From the NCBI GenBank assembly GCA_024516035.1, contig CM044960.1, positions 14,882,380-14,946,379 of the forward strand: DNA of 64,000 nucleotides, written 5' to 3'. The notes under the pieces are model-generated. The model worked only from the letters and a program-made list of their open reading frames with translations, searched no databases and was not told the origin of the DNA. Positions 10,525 through 21,577 of the stretch are shown here, piece after piece. The stretch's first letter is position 1; each line of letters starts with the position of its first letter. The DNA comes from Bactericera cockerelli. Its lineage: Eukaryota > Arthropoda > Insecta > Hemiptera > Triozidae. Both the position numbers and the translations under genes were made by a program.

Positions 10525-13500
10525 ATGTCAGGGATGAAGCTAGCATTCGTCCTGTGTGCCTTTGTATTCACCACTCCACATGTTCGGTCTGAGATTGATG
10601 ATGACAAGATCCTGTCTGTGGATCAATTTATAAACTCACGAACGGTAAGTAAAAAAGAGGGCCTCGAATCAGGGCATTGTCAGATTTGTTAAGGTAAGTA
10701 AGTTACAGACAAGCCGACCTCCGTGGCTCAGTGGTTAAGAGCATTGGTTACTGACCTGGAGGTTGCGGGTTCAAATCCCGGCCGGAGCGGAAATTTCTGA
10801 CCAAAATTTTCCGTTTCCGGAATGGTATGGATGTAAAAGTAAAGTGCCCTGAAGTAATGCGAAAGCGGTTCCGGGGCACACTTACCTTTAAAAAAATAGT
10901 TTGATAAAAATACACTAAACTAAAAAAGTTATCATAATTCGTGTTCATCACGATATCACAGTTACTCAAACTCACTTAAATCTTTTCTGAACTTGGGATT
11001 CGAACCACCGACCTCCGGTCCTCCACCTTATCGATCTTCTCCATCTTTGTCATCTTCGGATAGGATATGAGTTTTAGCGAAGCGGTATCTATTTTGAAAA
11101 TGATACTTTTATGTAAAATTACCTATATTTTTTTTATTATCATTTAAAATATTTTTTTAGACATTAGACAGCTGAATGAAGATATTGAGATGCAAAGGGC
11201 GTAGGTTAAAGTCCTTTTGGATCTATTATGATAGCTGTATTGTCAGTGGTATGTGTACTGTCTACTTAGCGTAGATATTATAATACTAGCAATATTTATA
11301 ATTATTGATTTGATATTACTACCTTGTACCTACATATGTACAGTAAAATTACCATTTATTATACCTCATTATCTAAGTAGGTACCTATCTGTCTAGCCAA
11401 TTACTTATTGAAGGGTCGAATATATTCCGAGTTGAGTAGATTTGACTTCGTGTGTTTGTTTAAATTTTATGGATAAGTATAATTAACAATTTCGTACTCA
11501 AATCTGTCTTGTGTAAAAGTCGCCTTTCTTGGACTCAAACGGTCAACACTCAGGTTAGGAGCTACTGAGATCGATATAGGATAGTAATTTTACACAGTAA
11601 TGTAATATTTTAACTCAGTAAAATTTTAGCATGACCTACTCGATTCATGTTTTTTTTTTTAATTTTGGTTAAAAGTCGCTTTAAACTGCATGGTCATACT
11701 ACGATGGATCTTAATTGATTGATTAACACATCAGGGAGAATCAAATAAATAAATGTGAGTTCGATGAGTTATCATATCACAATTTTAGTAGTTAGCACAG
11801 AATTATAGGAATGTTTGTGTAACATTTTTCCATAATTAAAGCAGCTACTCATTTTCCCTCACGAGGTACTAGCGTGTTAAGTCACTTGGCTACAGTTACT
11901 ACTTCAAGATCGAAGAAAGGGCCTTATAGCTTTTTAACAGGGTGTGAACCAGAAACATTAATTGGCCTATAGTACCTAGCTCACCCCTACACTTCACACT
12001 GGACACGGAAGGAGCCTAGGACCAGTATTAGGACGTCTTGAGCAAATTCTAAGCGTCCAAGGTGTTTCATACAGGTAGAAAAAAATATTTTTCGTTTAAG
12101 AACATCAGTAAATACCAAGTTTCAATCTGCACGCCATCACTACATAAATGGAGCTAATTTTGAAGAAAGCGAAAAATGACGTGATATCGTTGACATTTTT
12201 TTTTTTTTTTCAGGATGAGATCATCGATTTCTGGGGCTACCCGCACGAAGAGCACAAGGTCCAAACAGAAGACGGCTATATTCTGACTAACTTCCGCATG
12301 CCAAACCCTGGCGGCTACCCCGTCCTCATGCTGCATGGAATGACTGTATCCTCCGACTGTTGGTTCCTGAGGAATCCGAAGGAAGATATAGGTGAGTCAT
12401 TAGAAAAAAGACGGCGAAGTCATTAGTATTGTCGTTTGGATATTTGGATTACTTTAAAGTATTAAAGTTCTAAATGATGTTATGTCTATTTAAAAAGAAA
12501 AAAAAGACGGCTTCTACTTCGGGGACATAAAAACAACTAGTAGTTATCATATTTGTGTTAATCACTTTCGAGATGTCACAACTACTCAAACTCGCTTTAC
12601 TAAATCTACGCTGAAACCGGGACTCGAACCACCGACCTCCAGGTTACAAATCTGCCGCCTTATCGATCAAGCTACTGAGGTCGGTCATTACAACTATTAC
12701 CTACATTAACCTCACTCAGCCTTGGTTAGGTCAGGAGTAGCCAGCACTACGATCATTTGAATTTGAATGGTTATACATCCATGTTCTAACCTTAACGTTG
12801 CTTAACTTCAGTGACAGAACGAGAACTGGTTTATTAAACGAGCGATCGACACTGACTAATTAGTTTAGGTTTGTAATTACTAAAGGGGAAGGCACCGTTG
12901 CCGAGTGGTGTAACGCACAAGGCTTGCACGCACAGTGACCTGGGTTCGCTCCCCAGCAGTACAGGATTTTTTCTGCTCTGTACTTGGATGTCCGATGTCC
13001 GGGGTCCACTCATGGTTCGTAATTATACTCATAATTCCTATAAAAATAACATTTCCTAAAAGTCAATCTTCATTTTCAGTGTTTCTCCTGTGGAAGAAAG
13101 GCTATGACGTTTGGTTCTGGAATGCTCGAGGCAACATGTATAGCAACGAGCACGTCAGTTTGAACAATTCCGACCCTAACTTTTACGATTTTAGGTGAGT
13201 ACATCTCAGTTTGTAGTCTAGCTGTAAGGGGGTATCTTTGTATAATTAGACCAGTACCTACCGCTACCCGGCACTCAAAAAATATTAGACCAGTACCTAC
13301 TCAAAAAAATGAGCGCGCGAATAGCACTTCCTTAACATGCGGAAGGTCCCGGGTTCGATCCTCCGTGCCGACAAAAATTGTATTCTTAATTTGGTTACAG
13401 TTGTTTGTAAGGAATACCTTCCGGTGAGCTCGTGTTGACCCAGCACCTAAATGGGAAGTACTGTGTCACTTCTCGCCCATCAGAGGGGGGGCATACTACA

Positions 13501-16500
13501 GGATGTGCAAGCTGCAACACAGACCACAAGCGTTTACAGTAGCTCCTGCTTCATGCCATGGATACCAAATAAAAAGGCTGTGAAACACTCATTTTTTTTT
13601 CAATCACTTTCGTGATGTCACAACTATTACCTAACTCAAACTCACGCTGCCATTTTGTTTTTTACTGAACGTGAGACTCGAACCACCGACCTCCAGGTTT
13701 CAAGTCTCCACGAGAATCATGAGATAGACAATAAAGAACGTGAATCGTGAAAAAGACAAACCAATTTGTTTACTATTTGTTTTATTCCCTTAGTATTAGA
13801 TTAATTCTGTGAAAAGATGGCTAAACATGGTAACCCGCAATTTTCAAATTTTTCAGGACGGTGTTTTTTCGTTTTTTTTTTTTTACAAAAATAATTTTAT
13901 ATTTTTTGTATTAAAACTTTAAAGCTTCATTTTTGGAACATAAGGCAGAATGTTCTCGAGCTTTATAGTGATAGATCTATTTTAAAAAATATTGAGTAGG
14001 AATCAAAATATTTAACTTTTTCTTCCTGCTAACAGGTTTTGCCATCTTACAGATACTGTGAAAAAGACGTTTTCGAAAGTGTAAATTATGATAAGTCCCT
14101 TGCTTTTTCTGCCATCTTTCATATCAAATGAAAGCAGTCATTACAAACTAGACAAACAAGGATAATTACATGTCTTATTTTGCCACTGTGTACAATGGGT
14201 GAAAGAGTCCTATTCTGCCATCTTGTAATTCTTGAGAAAGTAAAATTTTTGTGCGATACCAAATTCTGATAACGTCCTTTACCATATTTTGCCCAGTTCA
14301 CTATACTGCAATAATACGATTTCGCCAGACGGCAAAATATGACACTGGACTTGATCAAGTTTATCCATCTTATGAAAGATAGAATTTGTTGAAAAGTAAA
14401 AGATTTTTTCTTGTTAAGATACTTGAACATGCTTTACCACCTTTTGAACTTTCGAAAATGTCACTTATCACGTTTTTTTTCAAAATTATTATCCAAGAAA
14501 CTATACATCGTAGCGAAATTCTGATGCTACCAGTAGATAGAGCTCGTCGAGTACATTAGGAATCTGTTAATAACTCAATTTCGAAAAATGCGGGTTACCA
14601 TGTTTAGCCATCTTTTCACAGAATTTTAAGTATTGACTTTGTAAGATGCCCTCGGGCTTTATTTACAATAAAAAATATTCTATTCTATTCCCAAAATCAC
14701 TAGTAATTATTAAATTCCTCCTCGGGAAGGATGATTCTGACCATATTAATTTATTCCACTATGATTCAGTTTCCACGAGATGGGGGTCTACGACACCACA
14801 GCCACTATTGACTACATCCTGAAGGAGACGGGCCACAAGTCAGTCATCACCATTGGGCACTCCATGGGCACCACCAACGTCTTGGTCATGGGCAGCATGC
14901 GCCCAGAGTACCAGAGGAAGGTCAAGCTCAGCATCCTGTGGGCGCAGTCCGCCTACATCGGGCATCTGAGGGTTAAGTATTTCCTGGACGCCCTCTTCAG
15001 CATGTACACGGTAAGTAAATGGGTGCTATGTAGCTATGTACACAGTGAGTAAATGGGCACTATGTACACGGTAAGTAAATGGGTGTAATGTAGATATGTA
15101 CACAGTGAGTAAATGGGCACTATGTATAAGTATAAGTATAAGTATAAGTATAAGTAGTGCTTTATTTAGACTGTCAGCGCAAGACAGGTACAGTGTACAC
15201 GGTAAGTAAATGGGTGCTATGTACACGGTAAGTAAATGGGTGCTATGTAGAGGTAAGTAAATGGGCACTATGTACACGGTAAGTAAATGGGCACTATGTA
15301 CACGGTAAGTAAATGGGCACTATGTACACGGTAAGTAAATGGGCACTATGTACACGGTAAGCGAATGGGCGCTTAGGCGCTGTCTCATATTTCCAGATAT
15401 TAAAATAGAAAGATAACTACTTCCTGAATGGAGAGTAAAACCCCCGTCCTGACTCTTGTGGAACTCCAACTAGTTTATTTATTTTATTTTATTTAGGCAG
15501 GTATGTATTGTGCATCTACGAGATCTAAAACACAACTTCTCAATTATAATTTTGCAATTCTGTTTTAACAAACTGAATTAGATTTATTAGGTAAGACAAA
15601 GTAAAATATACACAGTAAAATACAATGAAATTATAGAGAAAAAATAAATAGATTGAACAAAGAAACAAGAACAAAAAAGAGAATAAAGCTTATGTCCTAC
15701 CTAAAGGGCGGGGTTATTGCCTGTGGCAATCTCTTCCACCCAATCTCTTCCTTGTCACAAAATATGTATTAAAGGTCGCTGTGACAAAGAGCTTAGGTAT
15801 CAGACAGACCTACTTCTACTTATACCAACACTAGATCGATTGCTCTTTTATACCTACATGAAGGACGAAATTAATAAACTTTTTTGTAATATGTCTGTGC
15901 AGCTAAGACTAGATTTTGCGTATTTCGTTAGATGGGTAAAACTAATTCCAAGCCATTACTGAATGTCTCATTTTTTGTGTCTTTAATTCGCGCTATGTTT
16001 TTCAAGTGATGACACTTAGTCTGTTCCGGTAGCTCAGTGGTAAAGGCGGCATTCTGTGAATCCAGAGATTCCAGAGGTCGCGGGTTCGAAACCTAGCCGG
16101 GACATGACAAGTTATCCTCCCATTTGGGATTTTTACTACATAATAATGAGTCTTGAGCTGGTATAATGGGGCCTTAATAGTCCTGATTGGGCAGTATAAA
16201 TAAGGCAATATTATAATATATTATTATGAATGCCGCCCTACATCTCATTTTCCATTTCTCCATGTTAGCGCTGGCTGAACTACCCCAACGCTAAAGATTT
16301 CTTCGTGAGAGGAACCGAACCTGTGAACTTCAAGGACGCAGCTTGCTCCACCAATGCGGCAATCAACAGATTGTGCATCGGCTCCTTGCGAGAGTTGTCA
16401 GGCCCAGGATCCAACCAGGGGAACAAGGTACATTATTGGTTTACGTCTCCTTTTGCTAATTTTTGTATGAGGATGTATATAGTATAGGTAGTATAGTATA

Positions 16501-18032
16501 GTATAGTATAGTATAGTATAGTATAGTATAGTATAGTATAGTATAGTATAGTATAGTATAGTATAGTATAGTATAGTATAGTATAGTATAGTATAGTATA
16601 GTATAGTATAGTATAGTATAGTAGTGCTTTATTTAGACTGTCGACTCGAGACAGGGAGTCCCATTATGCTAACAGTTTTGTAACGAACCATTGCTGGCTA
16701 ATTTAATCATACTGATTTGATTTACCTTCTAAAGACTAGTGAGCTGCAGCTGCTTTGCCAGGCCACAGTGGCCACACACATAGCACCGCACACACAAGAT
16801 TCACATCATGTGAGAAAAGAAATTAGGTATATGATAGATAAATGGATCTGTTCAAAACTTATGGCTCGATAAGAAAGCAATTTAAGTCGAAAATTGGTCA
16901 GTTTTTCATGTCACCTATTATCCATCCATTTCTAACACTCGGCGTTACTTAACAGTACCGACCAGTAATATAAGTTCTCATATTTGTGTTAATCACTTAC
17001 ATGATATCACAACTACTCAAACTCGCTATACTAAATCCACGCTATACTAAATCCGACCAGTAATATATCCTACATAGGTATAACCATCTCCGATATATGA
17101 CGGACAAGTGTGCCTAATTTCAAGTATCTGACACTTACGGTTTAGGTGCCAATCCGTAACAGACAGATAGACAGAAAATAAGTTTTATGAATAAAATGTC
17201 TTATTAGTAATAATTCACAACTGTTGATCTTGTACAAAGTATTGTAAAGATAAAATGATTAATGAACCTACCTAAATCTTTGGGAAATTGTAATTAGGTT
17301 CTAATTTGAAAAAAAGATCCCAGGCCATCGTCGATGGCACGTTAAATGCACCAATTCTCCTTATGTCACTGTAGTTAAGCAACGTTAAGCGAGGTTATGA
17401 CTTGTGATGCTAGTAGCTATTACCAGCCCCACTCAGGCTGGGTGAGGTTAATTTGAGTAGCTGGTTTGTAAGTTCCTAGACATTGGAGGGTAAAACCCCT
17501 CTGATATGACCATGACCATGCAGTTGAAGCGAAGTTAAACCTCAATCCCCAAAAAAAAGTTTTGAAAAATGTTTTTCTCTTTGTCCCCAGGTCTCAGCTG
17601 TTAAGATGTTGAACAGGATTCCCACCGGGTCCTCAATATGGACCATCCGCCAAATGATGCAGAATATTCGGTCAGGTAAGATGCCTTGGAATTTCTCCGG
17701 TTTAACGGGTGTGAGTATGTTTTTTTTTGCTTAACAACTTAAATAGTCACAATAGATCCCATCATAAGGTCCTAGACATAATTAGCTCAGTGGTCCTGGA
17801 TTTGGTCTCCCGTGCCGACAAAAAAATTGCATTCCTAATTTGGTTACAGTTGTTTATAAGGGATACCTTCCAGTGTGTTCGTGTTGACCCAGCACCTAAT
17901 TGGGAAGTATTACGTCACTTCTCGCTCATCAGAGGGGAGACATACAACACAGACCACAAGTGTCTACACTAGTCTACAGTCTGTAGCTCCTGTTTCATGG
18001 CTACGAAATAAAAAAGGCGTGAAACACTCATG

Positions 18033-18063
<31 letters not shown>

Positions 18064-19850
18064 ATCTATGTATTGTTTTTATACATAGAAGTAATGTCCC
18101 TAGGTGTTTTTCTTTGTTTTTTTTTTACTTTAATGACGAAACCATATTATTGATCTGTAGTCTCATTCTCAAAATCCCGGTATCTTCGTTTCAACTGTCA
18201 CACAACGCACTCTGATGCGTAATTGTGTTCAAATTAACCAATCAGAGTGCGTTGTATGACAGTTGCAAGGAGATTTGGAGATTATGAGAGTGGAGTGTCT
18301 TCTGGAACGGGCTACTGCACTCGAGAAAACCTTAGATTTTGAGAGCATGCATAAGCATATATTATGAACAATTATTTTCTTTTATCAAAGGAATGATTTG
18401 TTTTGCCCTAATAGTCCAATGCTCTTGATCATTTCCTCACAGGCCAGTTTAAACCCTTGAACTGGGGCGTTGAGACGAATCTGAGGAAGTACGGTGTGAA
18501 GAAAATGCCGCCCTATCCCATTGGAAATGTCACCGTGCCCACTGCCATATATTACGCCTGCTGCAACGACTACCTCTCAGATGCCAAGGTAATATTAGCT
18601 CAGTGGTTAAGCACTCGCTTGCCATGCGGAAGGTCCCGGGTTCGAACCCCCGCGCCGACAAAAATTTGTATTCTTAATTTGGTTACAGTTGTTTGTAAGG
18701 GATACCTTCCGGTGCGCTCGTGTTGACCCAGCACCTAATTGGGAAGTATTGTGTCACTTCTCGCCCATCAGAGGGGAGGCATACTACGGGATGGGCAGGC
18801 TACAACACAGACCACAAGCGTCTACAGTAGCTCCTGTTTCATGGCTACGAAATAAAAACGGCTGTGAAACACTCATCTTTAAAAAAAAAAAAAAAAAAAA
18901 AAATATGTATACCTATTTCCATTGTAATATTTTGTTTTATTAAATATAAAATACTTGTCCCAGGGACCGTACTTCCGGAAGGGAACCGAGGATGCAAGAA
19001 GCATTTCCTAAATTAGGTATATAACATCGTTATATACCTAATTTAGGTATATAACATAGACTACCAATAATTGGTAGTCGATGTTCTTACGGCGCGGCGC
19101 TAGAGTTGGAAAGAAAACAACCAATGTAAACAATCTACCGCATGAACCGTGATCTGTGGTTCGGTTCTCACTCAATGCTTGATTTTTTCCCTCATTTATT
19201 TGAGTATGTAACCACGTAGGCATAATGTTATTAGGTAATATGCATGTGGCATGTCTATCTCCCTGTATTGTAATTACTAAAATAAATAAAATAAAAATGT
19301 CGACAGTTTAAGAAAAGACCTCTTTACTTCTTCCAATTGACTGATAACTACTATAGTAAATATTAAAATGTATGCCTCCCGAAAAGTACAAATGTATTTA
19401 GCGGAACTTTGAATTATGAATATTATTATTATTTTTTATTTTATTTTTTAAAAAGGTATTTGTGCCATTCCGGAAACGGAAAAACTCGGTTAGAATTTTC
19501 CGCTCCGGCCGTGATTTGAGCCCGCAACCTCCGGGTCAGCAACCAATGCTCTTAACCACTGAGCCACGGAGTTCGGCTCAGTGGGTCGGTTCTCACCCAA
19601 TGCTCACTCTGAACACTATGAATATTATTGAAAACCGAATAAAATTTTATTATTCTCTTTTCAGGACGCTGCCATTCTGAAGAAGAGGCTCCCCAATGTG
19701 GTTCAGTTCTATCAGATTCCCTACAAGAAGTTCAACCATGGGGACTTCCTCTGGGCCAAGGACAGTTACAACCTCCTCTACAGGAATGTGCTAGGGCTCA
19801 TTGATAAATACAGCGGCTTTAAGGCTAAGAAATTAAAAATTAACTCGTGA
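10525..19850 (+). CDS. Secreted acid/neutral lipase (lipase-3-like, alpha/beta hydrolase), 8 exons
   Basis: Exons 10525-10644, 12214-12391, 13080-13194, 14770-15010, 16269-16427, 17591-17675, 18443-18588 and 19665-19850 join in frame through GT-AG introns into 409 residues, normal for the gastric/lysosomal acid lipase family. The N terminus has a signal peptide (KLAFVLCAFVFTT), so the product is secreted or lysosomal; in insects such enzymes hydrolyse neutral lipids, often in the midgut. Exon 2 starts DEIIDFWGYP, the N-terminal lipase segment, with the oxyanion-region HG about 41 residues on. Exon 3 carries GYDVWFWNARGN. Exon 4 has the nucleophile elbow GHSMG (Ser169). Exon 7 gives NDYLSD (Asp346) and exon 8 gives FNHGDFLW (His373), so the triad is complete with usual spacing. 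Start: ATG10525, with an in-frame ATG at 10534 as alternative. All seven introns hold repeats, yet no frame damage is seen. Confidence 0.93.
10712..10890 (+). mobile_element. tRNA-derived SINE, family B, in lipase intron 1
   Basis: GTGGCTCAGTGGTTAAGAGC is the A-box region and GGTTCAAATCCC the B box. The body includes AATTTTCCGTTTCCGGAATG and GGTTCCGGGGCACACTTACC. An inverted relative lies at 19447-19580. Confidence 0.85.
10891..12147. other. Remainder of lipase intron 1
   Basis: Contains a truncated family E SINE head on the minus strand (about 10965-11035, GGGATTCGAACCACCGACC). The rest is AT-rich with no recognised element. Confidence 0.5.
12536..12688 (-). mobile_element. tRNA-derived SINE, family E
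   Basis: The minus-strand head has GGTTCGAGTCCCGGTTTCAG, then TTTAGTAAAGCGAGTTTGAG and GTGACATCTC..AAAGTGATTAAC. Related copies lie at 36893, 57215, 47625 and 13610. Confidence 0.8.
12700..12862 (-). mobile_element. 5S-derived SINE, family F
   Basis: On the minus strand the 5S-like head (GTCACTGAAGTTAAGCAACG, then AAGGTTAGAAC) leads into the shared body (TGAGTGAGGTTAATGTAGGT). Confidence 0.7.
12888..13020 (+). mobile_element. tRNA-derived SINE, family D
   Basis: The head is CCGAGTGGTGTAACGCAC with B box GGGTTCGCTCCCC, and the body is ATTTTTTCTGCTCTGTACTT followed by GGGGTCCACTCAT. The fuller copy is at 42661. Confidence 0.8.
13310..13600 (+). mobile_element. tRNA-derived SINE, family A copy 2, in lipase intron 3
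   Basis: Same body blocks as the 7146 copy (GTTGACCCAGCACCTAA, CTTCTCGCCCATCAGAGG, GGCTGTGAAACACTCAT) followed by a T run. B box GGTTCGATCC. Confidence 0.85.
13801..14631. mobile_element. Non-autonomous TIR element (MITE) in lipase intron 3
   Basis: The ends are inverted copies of about 38 bp: AATTCTGTGAAAAGATGGCT then AAACATGGTAACCCGCA at 13801, mirrored at 14583-14631. The 830-bp interior has no open frame of interest. It repeats a TTTTGCCATCTT-like motif on both strands near 14036, 14109, 14178, 14212, 14285 and 14330, as expected of subterminal transposase-binding sites. Confidence 0.75.
15001..15375 (+). repeat. Tandem array of the lipase exon-4 5' splice site
   Basis: A 26-bp unit (ATGTACACGGTAAGTAAATG plus GGCACT) begins inside the last three codons of exon 4 and contains its donor. 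Donor-like sites recur: GTAAGT at 15011, 15071, 15202, 15228, 15253, 15279, 15305 and 15331, GTAAGC at 15357, and GTGAGT at 15045 and 15105. The array is interrupted at 15125-15195 by (TATAAG)n plus a fragment of the AGTGCTTTATTTAGACTGTC repeat. The first donor, 15011, keeps the reading frame. Confidence 0.92.
15480..15760 (+). mobile_element. Interspersed repeat (LINE-like 3' end)
   Basis: TTATGTCCTACCTAAAGGGC followed by GGGGTTATTGCCTG.GGCAAT is shared, inverted, with 22090-22160. The A-rich flank suggests a retroposon end. Family not identified. Confidence 0.5.
16022..16215 (+). mobile_element. tRNA-derived SINE, family C, in lipase intron 4
   Basis: Head GGTAGCTCAGTGGTAAAGGC with B box GGGTTCGAAACC, then CGGGACATGACAAGTTATCC and GGGATTTTTACTACATAATA. 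Ends near AGTATAAATAAGG, about 50 bp before exon 5. Confidence 0.85.
16484..16622. repeat. (TATAG)n microsatellite
   Basis: About 27 near-perfect copies of the pentamer GTATA/TATAG in lipase intron 5, running directly into the AGTGCTTTATTTAGACTGTC repeat. Confidence 0.97.
16621..16810 (+). mobile_element. Microsatellite-linked interspersed repeat
   Basis: Starts AGTGCTTTATTTAGACTGTC then GAGACAGGGAGTCCCATTA. The same start occurs at 15155 (+), 42346 (+) and, inverted, near 20035-20090. Each plus copy follows a TATAG- or TATAAG-type tract, so the tract is probably part of the element end. Confidence 0.6.
17322..17560 (+). mobile_element. 5S-derived SINE, family F, in lipase intron 5
   Basis: The 5S-like head (GTCGATGGCACGTTAAATGC, GTAGTTAAGCAACGTTAAGC, GAGGTTATGACTTG) is followed by body CCCCACTCAGGCTGGGTGAG and tail GGAGGGTAAAACCCC, ending in an A run 30 bp before exon 6. 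Confidence 0.8.
17781..18058 (+). mobile_element. tRNA-derived SINE, family A copy 3, in lipase intron 6
   Basis: ATTAGCTCAGTGGT head, partly deleted before the B box, then the family A body, ending in a T-rich run of more than 20 bases. Confidence 0.8.
18160..18300. mobile_element. Short palindromic MITE in lipase intron 6
   Basis: CTCATTCTCAAAATC..CAACTGTCACACAACGCACTC at the left is mirrored by GAGTGCGTTGTATGACAGTTG..GATTATGAGAG at the right. The element is about 140 bp with arms of about 55 bp. No coding capacity. Confidence 0.7.
18593..18903 (+). mobile_element. tRNA-derived SINE, family A copy 4, abutting lipase exon 7
   Basis: The best-preserved family A copy. Head ATTAGCTCAGTGGTTAAGCA with B box GGGTTCGAACCCC, full body, and a 22-base A tail. 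It begins only 5 nt after the exon 7 donor, so the tRNA-like head lies immediately downstream of the splice site. Confidence 0.9.
19009..19079. repeat. Two adjacent perfect hairpins in lipase intron 7
   Basis: TAAATTAGGTATATAAC (19009-19025) pairs with GTTATATACCTAATTTA (19029-19045) across a 3-nt loop. GACTACCAA and TTGGTAGTC at about 19059-19079 form a second hairpin across TAA. Confidence 0.9.
19447..19580 (-). mobile_element. tRNA-derived SINE, family B, in lipase intron 7
   Basis: Inverted relative of the 10712 copy: minus-strand head with GTGGCTCAGTGGTTAAGAGC, B box GGGCTCAAATCACGG, then GGAAAATTCTAACCGAG and TTTCCGGAATGGCACAAA. Confidence 0.8.
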
Positions 19851-20034
19851 AAAATGTACACTGTCTTCTTTCTTTTTCAATAGTCACCTCTGGGACTTAA
19901 CAAATTATCAAAATCAAAGATTACTGCATGAGAACAGAACTCAGATTAGTTCATAAGAACCAATTAAAAAAAAAGGGTCTTCCGGTCTTACATCACTCCA
20001 GACTTGGTCTCTGTTAAAAGTTGAGTTGTTGTTA

Positions 20035-20090
20035 TCATAATGGGACTACCTGTCTTGCGCTGACAGTCTAAATAAAGCACTACTTATATT
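20035..20090 (-). mobile_element. Microsatellite-linked repeat fragment supplying the lipase poly(A) signal
   Basis: Reverse complement of the AGTGCTTTATTTAGACTGTC repeat. Its inverted copy reads ...GTCTAAATAAAGCACTACTT on the lipase strand. Confidence 0.65.
20071..20076 (+). terminator. First AATAAA poly(A) signal after the lipase stop
   Basis: AATAAA is 221 nt after the stop codon and is the first canonical signal on this strand. It lies inside the repeat at 20035-20090, so the gene's 3' end is probably element-derived. Use is inferred. Confidence 0.45.
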
Positions 20091-20099
20091 TATAATTGT

Positions 20100-20800
20100 G
20101 CTAAACCTTCCCAGATTACCAGATATCACAATCATTGTATCTGTTCTCTGATTTTTCTTCTTCCTTCGACCCAACTCTCAGCTCTGTCATCTCCAGAGTC
20201 CTCAGTGTGTTGGGAATATATATGACTAAACCGCCATGCGTTTGGGTTTCACAAAATAATATGGCAACAGTTGTTTCGTACCTACACTCTGTATAACAGA
20301 CCTTAGGTTGCAATTTACATCCTGATATTTCTTGTTTCTTCCATTATTTTCTTCAACTGATATTTTGATCTCTTGATCTTTTCGCGCTGTTCTGGTCGTC
20401 GTCGGTAAATTATGTATTGTACCATTAGCACCTCTATGTACTGGTGCTATGATTTGCTTGATTAACTCATAATAAATTGCTGTATCTCTTTATTTGACTC
20501 TTTTTGGGCTTTTTGAGAATGCAGCGTAGACGCTGCATTCTCTTCTTTGCAATCCTCGCTAAAATAATGAGATCTATAGCTTCTTCTGATATCTACTTTC
20601 GGTTAGCTTATCTGCACAAGTATCAACTTTCGTATTGATTTTATTTTTTCGCTCGGTATTTGATGTTTCTCTGGGATTCTCACTTTTGGAACGTAGCCAG
20701 AGAGTTTCTTCTTTTCTTCTATTTTTTTTTTGTCTCGAATTTTGTCAACCCTTTTTATCATATGCCGTTGAATTGAAACATTTATAGGTGTACAGGTCAT
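20100..20800 (-). pseudogene. Decayed coding-like remnant, unidentified
   Basis: Two minus-strand segments (about 20800-20603 and 20330-20116) read as charged protein-like sequence (MTCTPINVSIQRHMIKRVDK at one end; YETTVAILFCETQTHGGLV in the other). Stops and frame changes separate them. No family was recognised. It could be a retrotransposon or a retrocopy. A perfect hairpin at 20515-20542 lies between the two segments. Confidence 0.25.
20515..20542. repeat. Perfect 13-bp-arm hairpin
   Basis: GAGAATGCAGCGT and ACGCTGCATTCTC are separated by AG only. Confidence 0.9.
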
Positions 20801-21577
20801 TTATGTTGTACCTTACTCGTTGCACTTTTTCATTGACCTATCAATCGCAACAGTTGCTCAACAATTGCATCACTTGAGAGATAAAGAAGACGGAAAATCG
20901 GATGCAATGCTTCAAACAACCGCTAGCTGCTAGAGTATAATGACCCATCCAGCATATGTGAACAATACATACACCATATTGACTATTGACAAACCTCATT
21001 ATTCTGTACTCTGTAGTCAGTGGGTACCTAAATATCGCACCTATAATGCACACCGAGAATATTGAAAAGTACAATATTGATTACTGCAGTGTTAATGAAA
21101 TTAATACGTTTGGTAACTATGAGCTGATGCATATTTTGCATGAATTTTTGGCTGTACACTAGTTGCGTAAGGAGGCATGGCCCTATATTTAATTTTCCTA
21201 ACCCTACTCTACACTCGAGGCATTGCCGTACATCGCGGACTTTACGCAAGTTGTGAACACCAAAATTTTCACTTGAAATGGTTTCTACTAGAGGGAAGAA
21301 ATTCCTTGTTGCTAAATGTCTGTTTGACTTAGGAGGTTAGGTTAAAGACGGGAGTTCTACGCTGCATTGGCTGGAAACTTAAAAACAAGCTACTCAAACA
21401 AACTCACCCAGCCTGAGCTGTGCTGGGAATCTAGGAATAGCCAATACCATCCTGCGTTGCTTAACTTCAGCGATCTTAATATGGAAACTGTTGTATTTTT
21501 TTATTATTATTATAAACTGGTTGCAGTTCCACAAGAGAAGCACCGATTATCACACCGACCTTTATTTAGATCTATTG
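20801..21577. other. Intergenic DNA with a 5S-derived SINE fragment
   Basis: About 21380-21500 (-) is a family F copy (minus strand: GAAGTTAAGCAACGCAGG and the GGGTGAGTTTG body). Nothing else was recognised. Confidence 0.5.

Noticed and set aside
18593..18665. Possible tRNA gene
   Set aside because: A and B boxes are good, but the cloverleaf is incomplete, the same head occurs in several copies with a common body and A tail, and it is therefore a SINE head. The same applies to the heads at 10712, 16022, 42661, 56256 and 57915.
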